A stretch of 46,523 nucleotides of DNA from a virus: the IMG/VR virus record IMGVR_UViG_3300048914_000134, positions 1-46,523 of that record; one strand, written 5' to 3'. Below are positions 39,983 to 46,523 of the stretch, one piece after another. How positions within the stretch are numbered: the first letter of the stretch is position 1; every line of letters starts with the position of its first letter. The position numbers and the translations under genes are program-made. The notes beneath the pieces were generated by a model that saw only the letters and a program-made list of their open reading frames with translations, made no database searches and was not told the DNA's origin.

Positions 39983-40831
39983 TTACAGCACCCCACCACG
40001 GCTCTGCCACTTTTTCACAATCGGCCCGAAGTCTGCTGGCAGCTTACTGCTGATCGCAAGGTTCCGGGTCTTGACATCCGCCATTGCACTGCCAGTATCC
40101 CAGTTCCAGTTCGCACCTTCCCGCACGGTCAGGATCACGTCCGAAAACATCGGAGGGAGCTTTGGCCCGAGCGCCTTGCCCAAGCTCGAAAGCATGATCT
40201 TCGTGCCACCGAGAACTGCATCGGTTTCGCGCTCGACATGGCTGATCAGGACGAAGTGACACTTCAGCTGATTCGTCAGCATGAAGAGGAGGGTTTCGAC
40301 TTGCTTCTGGGCGATGCCCCAATCGCTTTGGTTGGAGACTGGCTTGCCGCCGACAACAAGGCCCATGGCAGCACGACACAGCCCGGCCATGCCGTCCATG
40401 ACAAGAGCCCGACTCGGCCCCCAGGTGTCGGCGCAACCGAAGGACTGGCCAGTGCGATCGTCTTTGAAGTCGTTGAGGGCTTCGAGGATCTTCTCGAACT
40501 GATTGTACTTCGAGCGGTTCGGGTCTTGGAGCTTGGCCAGAGTGTCGAGCGCCATAGTGTTGACCTTTTTGGCGTTGGACAAGAGCTCGCTGAAGCTCGC
40601 TTTTTGAGATTCGACTTGGTGCCAGTGGAGGTTCTCCGGGATGGGCTTACCCTTGTCGGTGAAGTAGCCGAGTAGGGATTCGAGACCCGGCTCCAGGCCG
40701 AGGTAGAAGACCTCGACGCCGGCTTCGACGAGGGAGCCGATGCTGTGGGTTTTGCCTGTGCCTGCTGGGCCCATGAGCAGGACGTTGACACCATTGAGAG
40801 CGGAAACTGCGGGAGTAGTAGTTGCGGTCAT
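39983..40831 (-). CDS. Sak4-like RecA-fold ATPase (recombinase)
   Basis: The 282-residue product is a minimal RecA core: Walker A GPAGTGKTHS (about 21-30), then LVMDGMAGLCRAA for Walker B, and CHFVLISHVERETD. Its length and lack of extra domains match Sak4-type phage ATPases, which help anneal single strands with an SSB. It stands between a Cas4/RecB-like nuclease gene cluster and a possible SSB gene, which supports a recombination role. A DNA-replication loader is the main alternative. Confidence 0.75.
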   Translation of the reverse strand: MTATTTPAVSALNGVNVLLMGPAGTGKTHSIGSLVEAGVEVFYLGLEPGLESLLGYFTDKGKPIPENLHWHQVESQKASFSELLSNAKKVNTMALDTLAKLQDPNRSKYNQFEKILEALNDFKDDRTGQSFGCADTWGPSRALVMDGMAGLCRAAMGLVVGGKPVSNQSDWGIAQKQVETLLFMLTNQLKCHFVLISHVERETDAVLGGTKIMLSSLGKALGPKLPPMFSDVILTVREGANWNWDTGSAMADVKTRNLAISSKLPADFGPIVKKWQSRGGVL

Positions 40832-40834
40832 TTC

Positions 40835-41197
40835 TTAGTTCCAATCATTATCGTAAGCCTGCCAATGCAGGTCCAATTCCCGAGCCAGCACTTCCTTCGG
40901 AAAGCTCTCCGGGAAGCTCTTGTCAAAGCTCAGCCAGAGGCTCCCCGGAATACGCCATCGGCTCGGGTACTTTTCGGGACATTTCCTGCAATTGGCGGTG
41001 AGGTTGTTCCAGCGCATCGGCTCCGCGTCCCCGAGAGTTACTGGGGACTTCGCCCACTGCTCCCCGCAACAGCCACACACGAAGCTGTAGCTCCATGGAG
41101 TTTCCTGCTTGCCGTCGGCGGAGCGGTATCCGGCAGGAGCGCTGCCGAGATAGCGACCGTCAACGAGGAAGTGGCGAGTGAAGGGAGTGTGGGACAT
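40835..41197 (-). CDS. Small zinc-binding protein
   Basis: The 120-residue product has SFVCGCCGEQWAKSP and LTANCRKCPEKYP: paired cysteines about 25 residues apart, a zinc-ribbon arrangement. The C-terminal part is rich in Trp (PGSLWLSFDKSF and LDLHWQAYDNDW). It starts 14 bases after the previous gene and ends three bases before Sak4's start. Role unknown. Confidence 0.7.
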   Translation of the reverse strand: MSHTPFTRHFLVDGRYLGSAPAGYRSADGKQETPWSYSFVCGCCGEQWAKSPVTLGDAEPMRWNNLTANCRKCPEKYPSRWRIPGSLWLSFDKSFPESFPKEVLARELDLHWQAYDNDWN

Positions 41198-41210
41198 GGC
41201 GCCGTTGCCT

Positions 41211-41453
41211 TTAGTGTTTCGGTGGCAGGATGATTCCGCTGATCGGGAACTTTGCTTCCAGTGCTTCGTGCCGGTTGACGGCCGAGTAGCCGATTTCGTT
41301 GATCGCAGGACTGAGGAACGGGAAGAACTGCCCCAGCACTTGAACGAGTTCGTTCAGGTAGATTTCATCGTTGATCACGCGCTCGACGAGGTACTCGTGG
41401 GAGCAGTCTTCGAGCTGGCGCTTGCGCTCATTGGTTTGGATGGTGCTGGTCAT
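41211..41453 (-). CDS. Hypothetical small protein
   Basis: The 80-residue, helical product (KRQLEDCSHEYLVERVINDE) has a stop/start overlap with the nuclease gene (ATGA). Its central segment QVLGQFFPFLSPAINEIGYS is hydrophobic but too polar for a clear membrane span. No family is recognised. Confidence 0.65.
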   Translation of the reverse strand: MTSTIQTNERKRQLEDCSHEYLVERVINDEIYLNELVQVLGQFFPFLSPAINEIGYSAVNRHEALEAKFPISGIILPPKH

Positions 41454-42502
41454 GGCTTTGCCCCTTGGAGAAGTTCCCGGAACGATTGCTGCATTGCGGC
41501 TTCGTCCTGCGGGTTGGAAAACGGATTGGAGGTTTCGTCTGGCAGAGGGACTGCCCGGACATGGCCCCAGGACTTTTCGTACTCGGCCACCGAAACTTCT
41601 TTACGGGCCAGTGGGTCCCAGACGCGCCGCTCGAAGTACACCGGTAGCCACGATTCCGGCTCCGCGCTTTTGCACACGCGAGTAAAGCTGCAGCCGCCGT
41701 ATTCTGTACAGCCGCCGTCGAGGGCGTAGTCCCAGTACCCTTCTTCCCAGCACCGGATCATGGCTTGAACGTCCCGGACGGTTTGACGATGCCACAGGTC
41801 GATTTCGTAGTCCGAGCGGTACGTCGGAACTTCCAGGGTGTCGTACTTGGTCTTGAGGATACTGACGCCCCGGACAATTGCACCTACGGCACGGATGCCC
41901 TGCTCACGGGCAGCCCACATGTACCCGGTGAACTGGCCACGCATTTCCCACTGACGCGACCACGAACCGCCGAGCGCGGAAGTAGTCTTCTCGTCGTAGA
42001 CGTATACGCCGCCAGCGCGTTCGGCGATCATGTCGCTGCGGCCAGTGTACAAAATTGGATCACCAGTGACAGGATGCAATACCGGCAACGGCTCTGCGAA
42101 AGAGAACTCAATTCCCCTTCGGCCCGACGCGAGAGTGATAGGCTCAGCTCCATCAGCTCCGAGTGGGTAGGCATCGAGGTAGAATTCCAGTGCCCCGCAC
42201 ATGCGTTCGAGGGACTTTGCGCTGTCGGCCGGGCAGTCAAAATCGCCATAATGCTTGATGAGGGCGGTAAGGCCAGCTGCCTCGGCTTCGGCTGCTGGAC
42301 GACCTTCGACATAGAATACGTTGCGAGCGGCTTCGATACCGCTGGCGAATGCGCCCCCTGCCACGAGGTGAACAGATTGGGCGAGGGGTTTCCAGTGTTC
42401 GACATATTGGAGCATAGCCTTCTGACGACAGGACCGGAAAGTCGACAGGATGGTGCTGTCGACTGTGTGGGGGAACATCGGCCTTTCGAGCCGGGCAGTC
42501 AT
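41450..42502 (-). CDS. PD-(D/E)XK exonuclease, Cas4/RecB-like, probably iron-sulfur
   Basis: The 350-residue product has the RecB-type nuclease core: GRSDMIAE (Asp near 157), VYDEKTTS (D-E-x-K near 170-172) and GQFTGYMWAA (Q-x3-Y near 190-194). A lone Cys near 25 and three near 265, 271 and 277 (DGGCTEYGGC, then RVC) match the 1+3 iron-sulfur layout of Cas4 and AddB. It would resect DNA ends for recombination by the Sak4-like ATPase encoded two genes on. Stop/start overlaps join it to both neighbours. Confidence 0.85.
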   Translation of the reverse strand: MTARLERPMFPHTVDSTILSTFRSCRQKAMLQYVEHWKPLAQSVHLVAGGAFASGIEAARNVFYVEGRPAAEAEAAGLTALIKHYGDFDCPADSAKSLERMCGALEFYLDAYPLGADGAEPITLASGRRGIEFSFAEPLPVLHPVTGDPILYTGRSDMIAERAGGVYVYDEKTTSALGGSWSRQWEMRGQFTGYMWAAREQGIRAVGAIVRGVSILKTKYDTLEVPTYRSDYEIDLWHRQTVRDVQAMIRCWEEGYWDYALDGGCTEYGGCSFTRVCKSAEPESWLPVYFERRVWDPLARKEVSVAEYEKSWGHVRAVPLPDETSNPFSNPQDEAAMQQSFRELLQGAKP

Positions 42503-42768
42503 TCGATGGCCTCGATTTTCTGAGCTTCCATCAGGGCGTACTCTGCCACAGCATTGCCCATGGCATTCGTAACCTGTGCCGCATTCGCACTTGCCGTGGA
42601 CTGGACTTCGTCCGAGATTACCTTGAACACACGGGACAGCGCTGCATTGCTCAGACGGATTTCCTGTTTTCCGCTGCTGCCTTTCAAAGTTACCATGCCG
42701 ACCAGCATGTTTGGATAGTCGCTGTCATACGACGGGCGACGCTGAACGTCCAGGGATTCTACTTGCAT
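42499..42768 (-). CDS. Hypothetical small protein
   Basis: The 89-residue product has AAGAGG before its ATG. The first half is beta-like (PNMLVGMVTLKGSSGKQEIR) and the second half a long helix. It overlaps the nuclease start by four bases and may be its partner. No family is recognised. Confidence 0.65.
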   Translation of the reverse strand: MQVESLDVQRRPSYDSDYPNMLVGMVTLKGSSGKQEIRLSNAALSRVFKVISDEVQSTASANAAQVTNAMGNAVAEYALMEAQKIEAIE

Positions 42769-42809
42769 TTTGAGCCTCTTATAGCTAATGGTTATGGGAG
42801 GTGCTGCCG

Positions 42810-43025
42810 TTACATCAGCCCGTCAAGCAGCGCATCGCTGTCAATCGGAGCTGCTTTGGCTTTCGCCGTTGCTGCTTTGGTTTTCGCGGTCGCACTCACA
42901 GTCGAAGCGTTCACGCGCTCCTTGCGGATCGCGGCGATGGCCTCTCGCATTTCTTCTTGAGTGATAGTGCCATCGCGCGCTTTCTGGCGCCAGAGTTGCA
43001 GGTTGTTGTTGATCACGTCGGACAT
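42810..43025 (-). CDS. Small early protein ending in DALLDGLM
   Basis: The 71-residue product has GGAGG before its ATG. The N-terminal half is helical (NNNLQLWRQKARDGTITQEE) and the middle is a Lys/Ala/Thr-rich linker. It ends with DSDALLDGLM, nearly the same peptide as in the two related proteins at 1181 and 5189. Sharing only this motif suggests a common binding peptide. Function is unknown. Confidence 0.7.
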   Translation of the reverse strand: MSDVINNNLQLWRQKARDGTITQEEMREAIAAIRKERVNASTVSATAKTKAATAKAKAAPIDSDALLDGLM

Positions 43026-43045
43026 GGAGGGAACCTCCGAAAGGG

Positions 43046-43330
43046 TTAAGAGGGATCGACAGAAAAGACGTCGACATTAGTTGCCGCAGTATTGAAGAAG
43101 CGCTCCTTCGCGTTGGGAAAGCAAACTTCGTAATCGGCGACTGGTTCTTCAAGCTTGTAGAGAGAACCGGAGTGGGTGCGAACGACTTTTGCAACGGGGT
43201 CGACGGCCGTGATTCGACTGGTAGTGACAAAAGTTCCGTCAGCGAACTTGGGATTCCCGTAAACTTCCCCGGAAACGCGGCCTGGAGTGTCTATGCCAAA
43301 ACTCCAGTTTCTCAATTGCATGATTGTCAT
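43046..43330 (-). CDS. Hypothetical small beta-rich protein
   Basis: The 94-residue product may start at 43330 or 43321; both have weak ribosome sites. It has a beta pattern (VSGEVYGNPKFADGTFVTTS, then KVVRTHSGSLYKLEE). Short proteins of this type are widespread in phages without known function. Confidence 0.65.
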   Translation of the reverse strand: MTIMQLRNWSFGIDTPGRVSGEVYGNPKFADGTFVTTSRITAVDPVAKVVRTHSGSLYKLEEPVADYEVCFPNAKERFFNTAATNVDVFSVDPS

Positions 43331-43374
43331 GATGGGCTTTCTGCCCCCGGAGGGGCGGTGGAGTAGACGAAGGC

Positions 43375-43725
43375 TTAATCGCTCACGATCTGGCCGTCAA
43401 CCAGCTTCGGCGCCGATTTCGGGCCTTTCAGGAATTCCAGCGCTTCTTTACGCGCCGTGTCGCCGCTGCGATCGACAACCTGCATCAGCCATTTGTACTC
43501 GAACTTCGCGTGAGGGTCGACGCGCTCAGGACCGTTCACGCTCACAACGCGAACCACGGCCAGGCCTTTCGGGGATTCGACCACGACTTCGTCGAGGGGC
43601 TTCAGGTCCATGCCTTCCGGGACTTTGTAGGTGTAGTCCCGGTCAGGCGTGGCGAGGAAGGCGCATTGCGCCGTGCGGGTGAAGGTGAGGACTTCGGCGG
43701 CTTGTTGCGCGGAGGTGATGGGCAT
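43375..43725 (-). CDS. Hypothetical beta-rich protein
   Basis: The 116-residue product has AAAGGAG before its ATG. It is beta-rich (DEVVVESPKGLAVVRVVSVN) in the centre and helical at the end. It is the first gene downstream of palindrome copy 16, 42 bases away, and so may open the recombination operon. No family is recognised. Confidence 0.7.
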   Translation of the reverse strand: MPITSAQQAAEVLTFTRTAQCAFLATPDRDYTYKVPEGMDLKPLDEVVVESPKGLAVVRVVSVNGPERVDPHAKFEYKWLMQVVDRSGDTARKEALEFLKGPKSAPKLVDGQIVSD

Positions 43726-43766
43726 GGAAAGCTCCTTTGAAGGGTTGAGGTTGGTTGGTTAATGGG

Positions 43767-43790
43767 CCACATTACCGGCTAGTAATGTGT
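43767..43790. repeat. Dispersed palindrome, copy 16
   Basis: Arms CCACATTAC and GTAATGTGT, spacer CGGCTA (as in copy 3). It lies in the 110-base gap between the helicase stop and the gene starting at 43725, both leftward. Confidence 0.85.
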
Positions 43791-43835
43791 CCATGTAATG
43801 ACTATGCCATCTAGCCTAGCAGATGTCACGTACCG

Positions 43836-45224
43836 TTAGGCCAGTAACAACCGAGCAGTCGGACGGCTCGTCGCCACGTAGAGGCACTGGAAGGCTTCCT
43901 TGCGATTGCGATTGAGCAGGATGTCTTGGTAGTCCACGAACACGGTTTCGTAGGTACTGCCCTGCGCACGGTGAGCGGTGATGGCGTACCCGTACTTGAT
44001 TTCATGGAAGCAGTCTTTCAATTCCCAGAACTTCTTCCACATCTTCCCGTTGCTCTTCGCGGCAAAAGCCAACTGCTGGCAGTCGTCTTCCCACTTCGCC
44101 TCGCTCAACGGGTGAGGGACGATCAGGCGGATGGTCTTGCCGAGTTCGGTCCGGCATTTCAGCTCGTACGCGGTGTACTCGGGGTGGAAGGGGTGCGTAG
44201 TTGTGATGACATCTTCCACAATGGCTTCATCATCCGTGGCGAGGAGTTGATCCTCGCCACGCTTGCACGGCGCGGTAGCAATCACCCGGTCGCCGACAAT
44301 GTACCGCTCGACCGCGCTACGCCCCCCAAAGATCGCCCGGCGTATGAGGTCGTTGTATTCGGCCACTCGCACATTGCGCCATGCGATGACCTTGGCCTTG
44401 GAGCTGTCGGCAAACTCGCCATTGGCGGCGGCGTTATAGACAGCTTCCTTGAACGCGGCCTTCGTGAGTTTCCACACGCCTTCACCGCCCGCATTGTCAG
44501 ACTTGATGTTGATGCAGGGAGCGAAGCTCTCGATCTGATCCCGGACGGACGTTACGAGCTTCAGGATCTGATTGTCGTAGCGCATGATCTTGGTCAGAGT
44601 GGCTTTGCTCTCGACGGACCACACCGGAGAGACTGCTTCCCCGACAGGCGGCAGCTGGCCGATGTCGCCCATGAAGATGATCTTCAGGCGGTTGAGCTTT
44701 GCCTCTTCGAGCAGCAAGGCGAAGAGCTTCTTGTTGACCATCGAGGCTTCGTCCAGGACGATAACATCGATATCGCTGAGATCATCTGGGGCTTCACCGC
44801 CGACGAGTTCCTTGAGTTCGCCGTTCTTCTCAATGCGCAGGCCGAGCAGGGAATAGATAGTACAGGCCTTGCCGGTGATGGCTCGCAAGACCTTCGCGGC
44901 TTTGTTCGTTGGGGCGGTGAAGGCGAAATTCAGCCGCGACCGAGAGGTACGAGCGACGACTTCCCGCATGAGAAAGGTCTTGCCGGTGCCGGCATAACCG
45001 GACAAGACGAAGAAGGGAGAGGAGGGGTCAGGATCAACGATGAACTGCAGCAGAGCATCGAGGGCAACGGCTTGCTCAGGGTTAAGCTGGGGGGCGCTGG
45101 CCGAGGAGGCCGCCGACGAAGTGCCAACCGGGGTAATTCTCACTTCGGAAGCGGGAGCGGTCGGAGAAGTGGAGTTCAAGCCACTCTGGAGTGCCGTAGG
45201 TCTTGCCGTTGATAACTGTTCCAT
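43836..45224 (-). CDS. Dda/RecD-like SF1B helicase
   Basis: The 462-residue product has all helicase landmarks: GYAGTGKTF (Walker A, about 76), FTAPTNKAAKVL (motif Ia), VIVLDEASM (Walker B, about 154), IIFMGDIGQLPPVGE (motif III), and AITAHRAQGSTYETVFVD (motif VI near the C-terminus). Dda-like helicases move 5' to 3' and support replication and recombination. AAGGAAA precedes the ATG at 45224, although this start lies 143 bases inside the upstream gene. The overlapped first 47 residues are a low-complexity Ser/Ala/Thr leader outside the helicase core. No separate primase or replicative DnaB helicase is visible. Confidence 0.9.
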   Translation of the reverse strand: MEQLSTARPTALQSGLNSTSPTAPASEVRITPVGTSSAASSASAPQLNPEQAVALDALLQFIVDPDPSSPFFVLSGYAGTGKTFLMREVVARTSRSRLNFAFTAPTNKAAKVLRAITGKACTIYSLLGLRIEKNGELKELVGGEAPDDLSDIDVIVLDEASMVNKKLFALLLEEAKLNRLKIIFMGDIGQLPPVGEAVSPVWSVESKATLTKIMRYDNQILKLVTSVRDQIESFAPCINIKSDNAGGEGVWKLTKAAFKEAVYNAAANGEFADSSKAKVIAWRNVRVAEYNDLIRRAIFGGRSAVERYIVGDRVIATAPCKRGEDQLLATDDEAIVEDVITTTHPFHPEYTAYELKCRTELGKTIRLIVPHPLSEAKWEDDCQQLAFAAKSNGKMWKKFWELKDCFHEIKYGYAITAHRAQGSTYETVFVDYQDILLNRNRKEAFQCLYVATSRPTARLLLA

Positions 45225-45576
45225 TGCTAATTTCCTTTTTAGGTTGACTGTCTGTCAGGGCTGCGCCCTGGATCAAGAAAGCTTGCGCTTTCAATTCTTT
45301 TTGTTGCGAAGAGCTGATAGCGCTCTCCTTTACTTCAATCCGGCTTTTCAGCCGCTCCACCAGCAAGTCCAAATACCACTTGGCCTTGCCGGCATCCTGC
45401 ACCGGGTCGTCCTTCTTCCCTAGGAGCCAGTTGTACCTGATCACCTGCCCCCGGAGGAAAGCGATGAAGCCTTCCGGGCCGAGGGCAGATTCGATAGCGT
45501 CGATGCATTCGACACTGCCACTGGTGTAGTGGCTGGGGTTGTGCACGGGGTCGTGGTCACGCAGAGATGAGGTCAT
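45082..45576 (-). CDS. DUF3310 protein
   Basis: The 164-residue product opens with DPVHNPSHYTSGSVECIDAI and continues FLRGQVIRYNWLLGKKDDP, the DUF3310 signature shared by many phages, sometimes annotated as nucleotide kinase (T7 gp1.7 contains a related region). The domain ends by about residue 85; the rest is an extension, whose last 47 codons overlap the helicase gene out of frame. GGAGG precedes the ATG. Confidence 0.85.
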   Translation of the reverse strand: MTSSLRDHDPVHNPSHYTSGSVECIDAIESALGPEGFIAFLRGQVIRYNWLLGKKDDPVQDAGKAKWYLDLLVERLKSRIEVKESAISSSQQKELKAQAFLIQGAALTDSQPKKEISNGTVINGKTYGTPEWLELHFSDRSRFRSENYPGWHFVGGLLGQRPPA

Positions 45577-45790
45577 GCAAGCCTCCGGTCAGAATTGCTG
45601 CTTTCTGTGCAGCTGCATCCACCCGCAGATAGTGTTCCGTCAGCAACCTATCCACCAACTCCGCTTGCGCCCCCAGTGGGACCCGGCCTTCCAGTTCACT
45701 GTAGAGCTCCAGCTCCATGCGGGCCACATTCTCCACGCTCAGCGAGAAGTGCTTCTTAACCTTTGGGTTGTTGCTTTTTGGCCTTGCCAT
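45557..45790 (-). CDS. Small protein, possibly ribbon-helix-helix
   Basis: The 77-residue product begins with a basic MARPKSNNPKVKKHFSLSVE, a strand-like segment then a helix (VARMELELYSELEG), compatible with a ribbon-helix-helix DNA-binding protein. AAAGGAAA precedes the ATG. It overlaps both neighbours slightly (35 and 20 bases). As a possible small DNA-binding regulator it is one candidate for recognising the genome-wide palindrome. Confidence 0.6.
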   Translation of the reverse strand: MARPKSNNPKVKKHFSLSVENVARMELELYSELEGRVPLGAQAELVDRLLTEHYLRVDAAAQKAAILTGGLHDLISA

Positions 45791-46037
45791 TTTCGATTTC
45801 CTTTCTCAGGTGGTCCATTGCCGAATCGATTTTCAGCAACAATTCATTAGTGTGCCACGTTTCGACGAAGGGTGCAACGTGGTGCGAAACAGTAGTCCGC
45901 ATCGCAGTGAGCTGCATCAAGGCGAAATTGCGACGCTGGGCGCGCTCACGGGCTTCCGTCTGGGTGTATGTAGCCTTGCCGCTGGGCGGAGCTTTGTCCA
46001 GACATTCCCGAAGGGATTTGTCGCTGTGCGCGGTCAT
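45756..46037 (-). CDS. Hypothetical helical protein
   Basis: The 93-residue product is helical and charged (TEARERAQRRNFALMQLTA, then LLLKIDSAMDHLRKEIENGK). Stop/start overlap (ATGA) links it to the preceding gene. No family is recognised. Confidence 0.65.
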   Translation of the reverse strand: MTAHSDKSLRECLDKAPPSGKATYTQTEARERAQRRNFALMQLTAMRTTVSHHVAPFVETWHTNELLLKIDSAMDHLRKEIENGKAKKQQPKG

Positions 46038-46210
46038 GCTTGCACCTCCAGCTCAGGCTTCAGCCGAGCGATGCGCTTCGTCATGGCATCAGCCACGGCG
46101 CGCCAGTACTCGGCTTTGTTCTGGGCGTCCAGCAGAAAGAGCTGGGCTTCTTCATAGTCCGCGAGGCGTTGCTCGGCTGCGGTGCGTTTAGCGAAAAGTT
46201 GACGGATCAT
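46034..46210 (-). CDS. Small helical protein (58 aa)
   Basis: Start at 46210 with GGAGG upstream; a longer frame lacks support. The product is one long amphipathic helix (KRTAAEQRLADYEEAQLFLL) with a short tail and probably dimerises. It overlaps the DUF6197-like gene's end by four bases. Confidence 0.6.
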   Translation of the reverse strand: MIRQLFAKRTAAEQRLADYEEAQLFLLDAQNKAEYWRAVADAMTKRIARLKPELEVQA

Positions 46211-46523
46211 GGCAATGGTTCCTCCAGAGCGGCTTGCGCCTTTGCAGTTTCGATGGCCCGCAGCCACAGGGCGTTGACTTCTCCCCAGCTGTGCGAGTCG
46301 TTATAGACGGTCACATATTCCTTGCGACCGAGGAGCTGATGCAGGGTTTGTTCCAGGTGCGTGTAGCTGTCCCGGAACTGTGGAGAGTTGCCATGGCTGA
46401 ATACGCCGGTGGCTGCACGCAACGCGCCGCTGCTGTCATAGGCGACGGCCTTGGACCAGTCCCCCATGATCGGATAGCCGCCAGCACGGCGAGCCCAGGC
46501 GCCTTGCGTCCATTTAGCTGGGG
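46207..46523 (-). CDS. DUF6197-like protein, 3' part (joins 1-176)
   Basis: This is the C-terminal part of the 121-residue protein that starts at 176 on the other side of the joint. Bases beyond 46396 duplicate 1-127. The visible part includes MGDWSKAVAYDSSGALRAAT, a helix SYTHLEQTLHQLLG, VYNDSHSWGEVNALWLRAIE and an acidic end. The VYND-x2-W-x-E pattern near the C-terminus is what suggests DUF6197. It is the same gene as the entry at 1-176. Confidence 0.75.
   Translation of the reverse strand, partial: PAKWTQGAWARRAGGYPIMGDWSKAVAYDSSGALRAATGVFSHGNSPQFRDSYTHLEQTLHQLLGRKEYVTVYNDSHSWGEVNALWLRAIETAKAQAALEEPLP
46397..46523. repeat. Terminal direct repeat, right copy
   Basis: Identical to bases 1-127, base for base. 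It marks the closure point of a circular assembly. Confidence 0.95.

Noticed and set aside
1047-43790. Palindromes as ordinary intrinsic terminators
   Set aside because: No T-tract follows on either strand, arms are conserved in sequence and not merely in pairing, and several lie just upstream of operons.
1047-43790. Palindromes as N4-type hairpin promoters
   Set aside because: N4 promoters need a giant virion RNA polymerase; no such gene or any phage RNA polymerase is present.
1047-43790. Palindromes as a CRISPR array
   Set aside because: Repeats are dispersed over 43 kb and not regularly spaced with short spacers.
1-46523. Temperate lifestyle
   Set aside because: No integrase, excisionase, partition system or recognisable CI/Cro pair; the ParB-like domain is fused to a methyltransferase and has no ParA.

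Overview
The window is one complete, lytic, short-tailed (podovirus-type) phage genome. Bases 1-127 are repeated exactly at 46397-46523, so the molecule closes into a circle of 46,396 bp, and one gene (the DUF6197-like protein) runs across the joint. No integrase, excisionase or recognisable repressor is present, and no RNA polymerase gene, so host RNA polymerase presumably reads everything. Coding sequence is fairly GC-rich and the head-neck genes are P22-like. The host is probably a Gram-negative proteobacterium, because there is a signal-peptide protein, a GH108 endolysin and an SGNH-type tail esterase, but the exact host cannot be read from the sequence.

There are two opposed transcription arms. 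The late arm (6998-33441, + strand) holds two TerS-like paralogues, terL, portal, a GroES-like co-chaperonin, scaffold, a capsid module, two tandem P22 gp4-like tail accessory proteins, a gp10-like protein, three ejection-type proteins, a PurD-like ATP-grasp enzyme, a fibre with an S74 chaperone tail, an SGNH esterase tail protein, an exported protein, and a lysis cassette (membrane protein, holin-like protein, GH108 endolysin, GTA-type 3-TM holin). The early/middle arm runs leftward from about 6200 through the joint to 33749. It begins with many small unknown proteins, then DUF3310 and a Dda-like helicase, then a recombination module (Cas4/RecB-like nuclease with a 1+3 cysteine pattern, Sak4-like RecA-fold ATPase, possible SSB), a MazG-like pyrophosphohydrolase, a ParB-methyltransferase fusion, a uracil-DNA-glycosylase-like/DNA polymerase I fusion, and an HNH homing endonuclease. 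The arms diverge around 6120-6998 and converge around 33442-33748.

The most striking feature is a dispersed palindrome, CCACATTAC-N6-GTAATGTGG, present in 16 copies, all between genes. The copies cut the genome into functional modules, and pairs of them (one pair using a decayed copy) bracket four gene-free islands: 3847-4381, 6316-6816, 24224-24732 and 33495-33715. Two islands share a related sequence block, and another carries several CTTAWAAG-centred motifs. This looks like a phage-specific set of operators, promoters or module-boundary cassettes, and it is the best candidate here for something undescribed. Other items of note are the divergent PurD-like enzyme, a 143-nt out-of-frame gene overlap, a family of early proteins sharing a DALLDGL peptide, and a secreted phage protein of unknown role.
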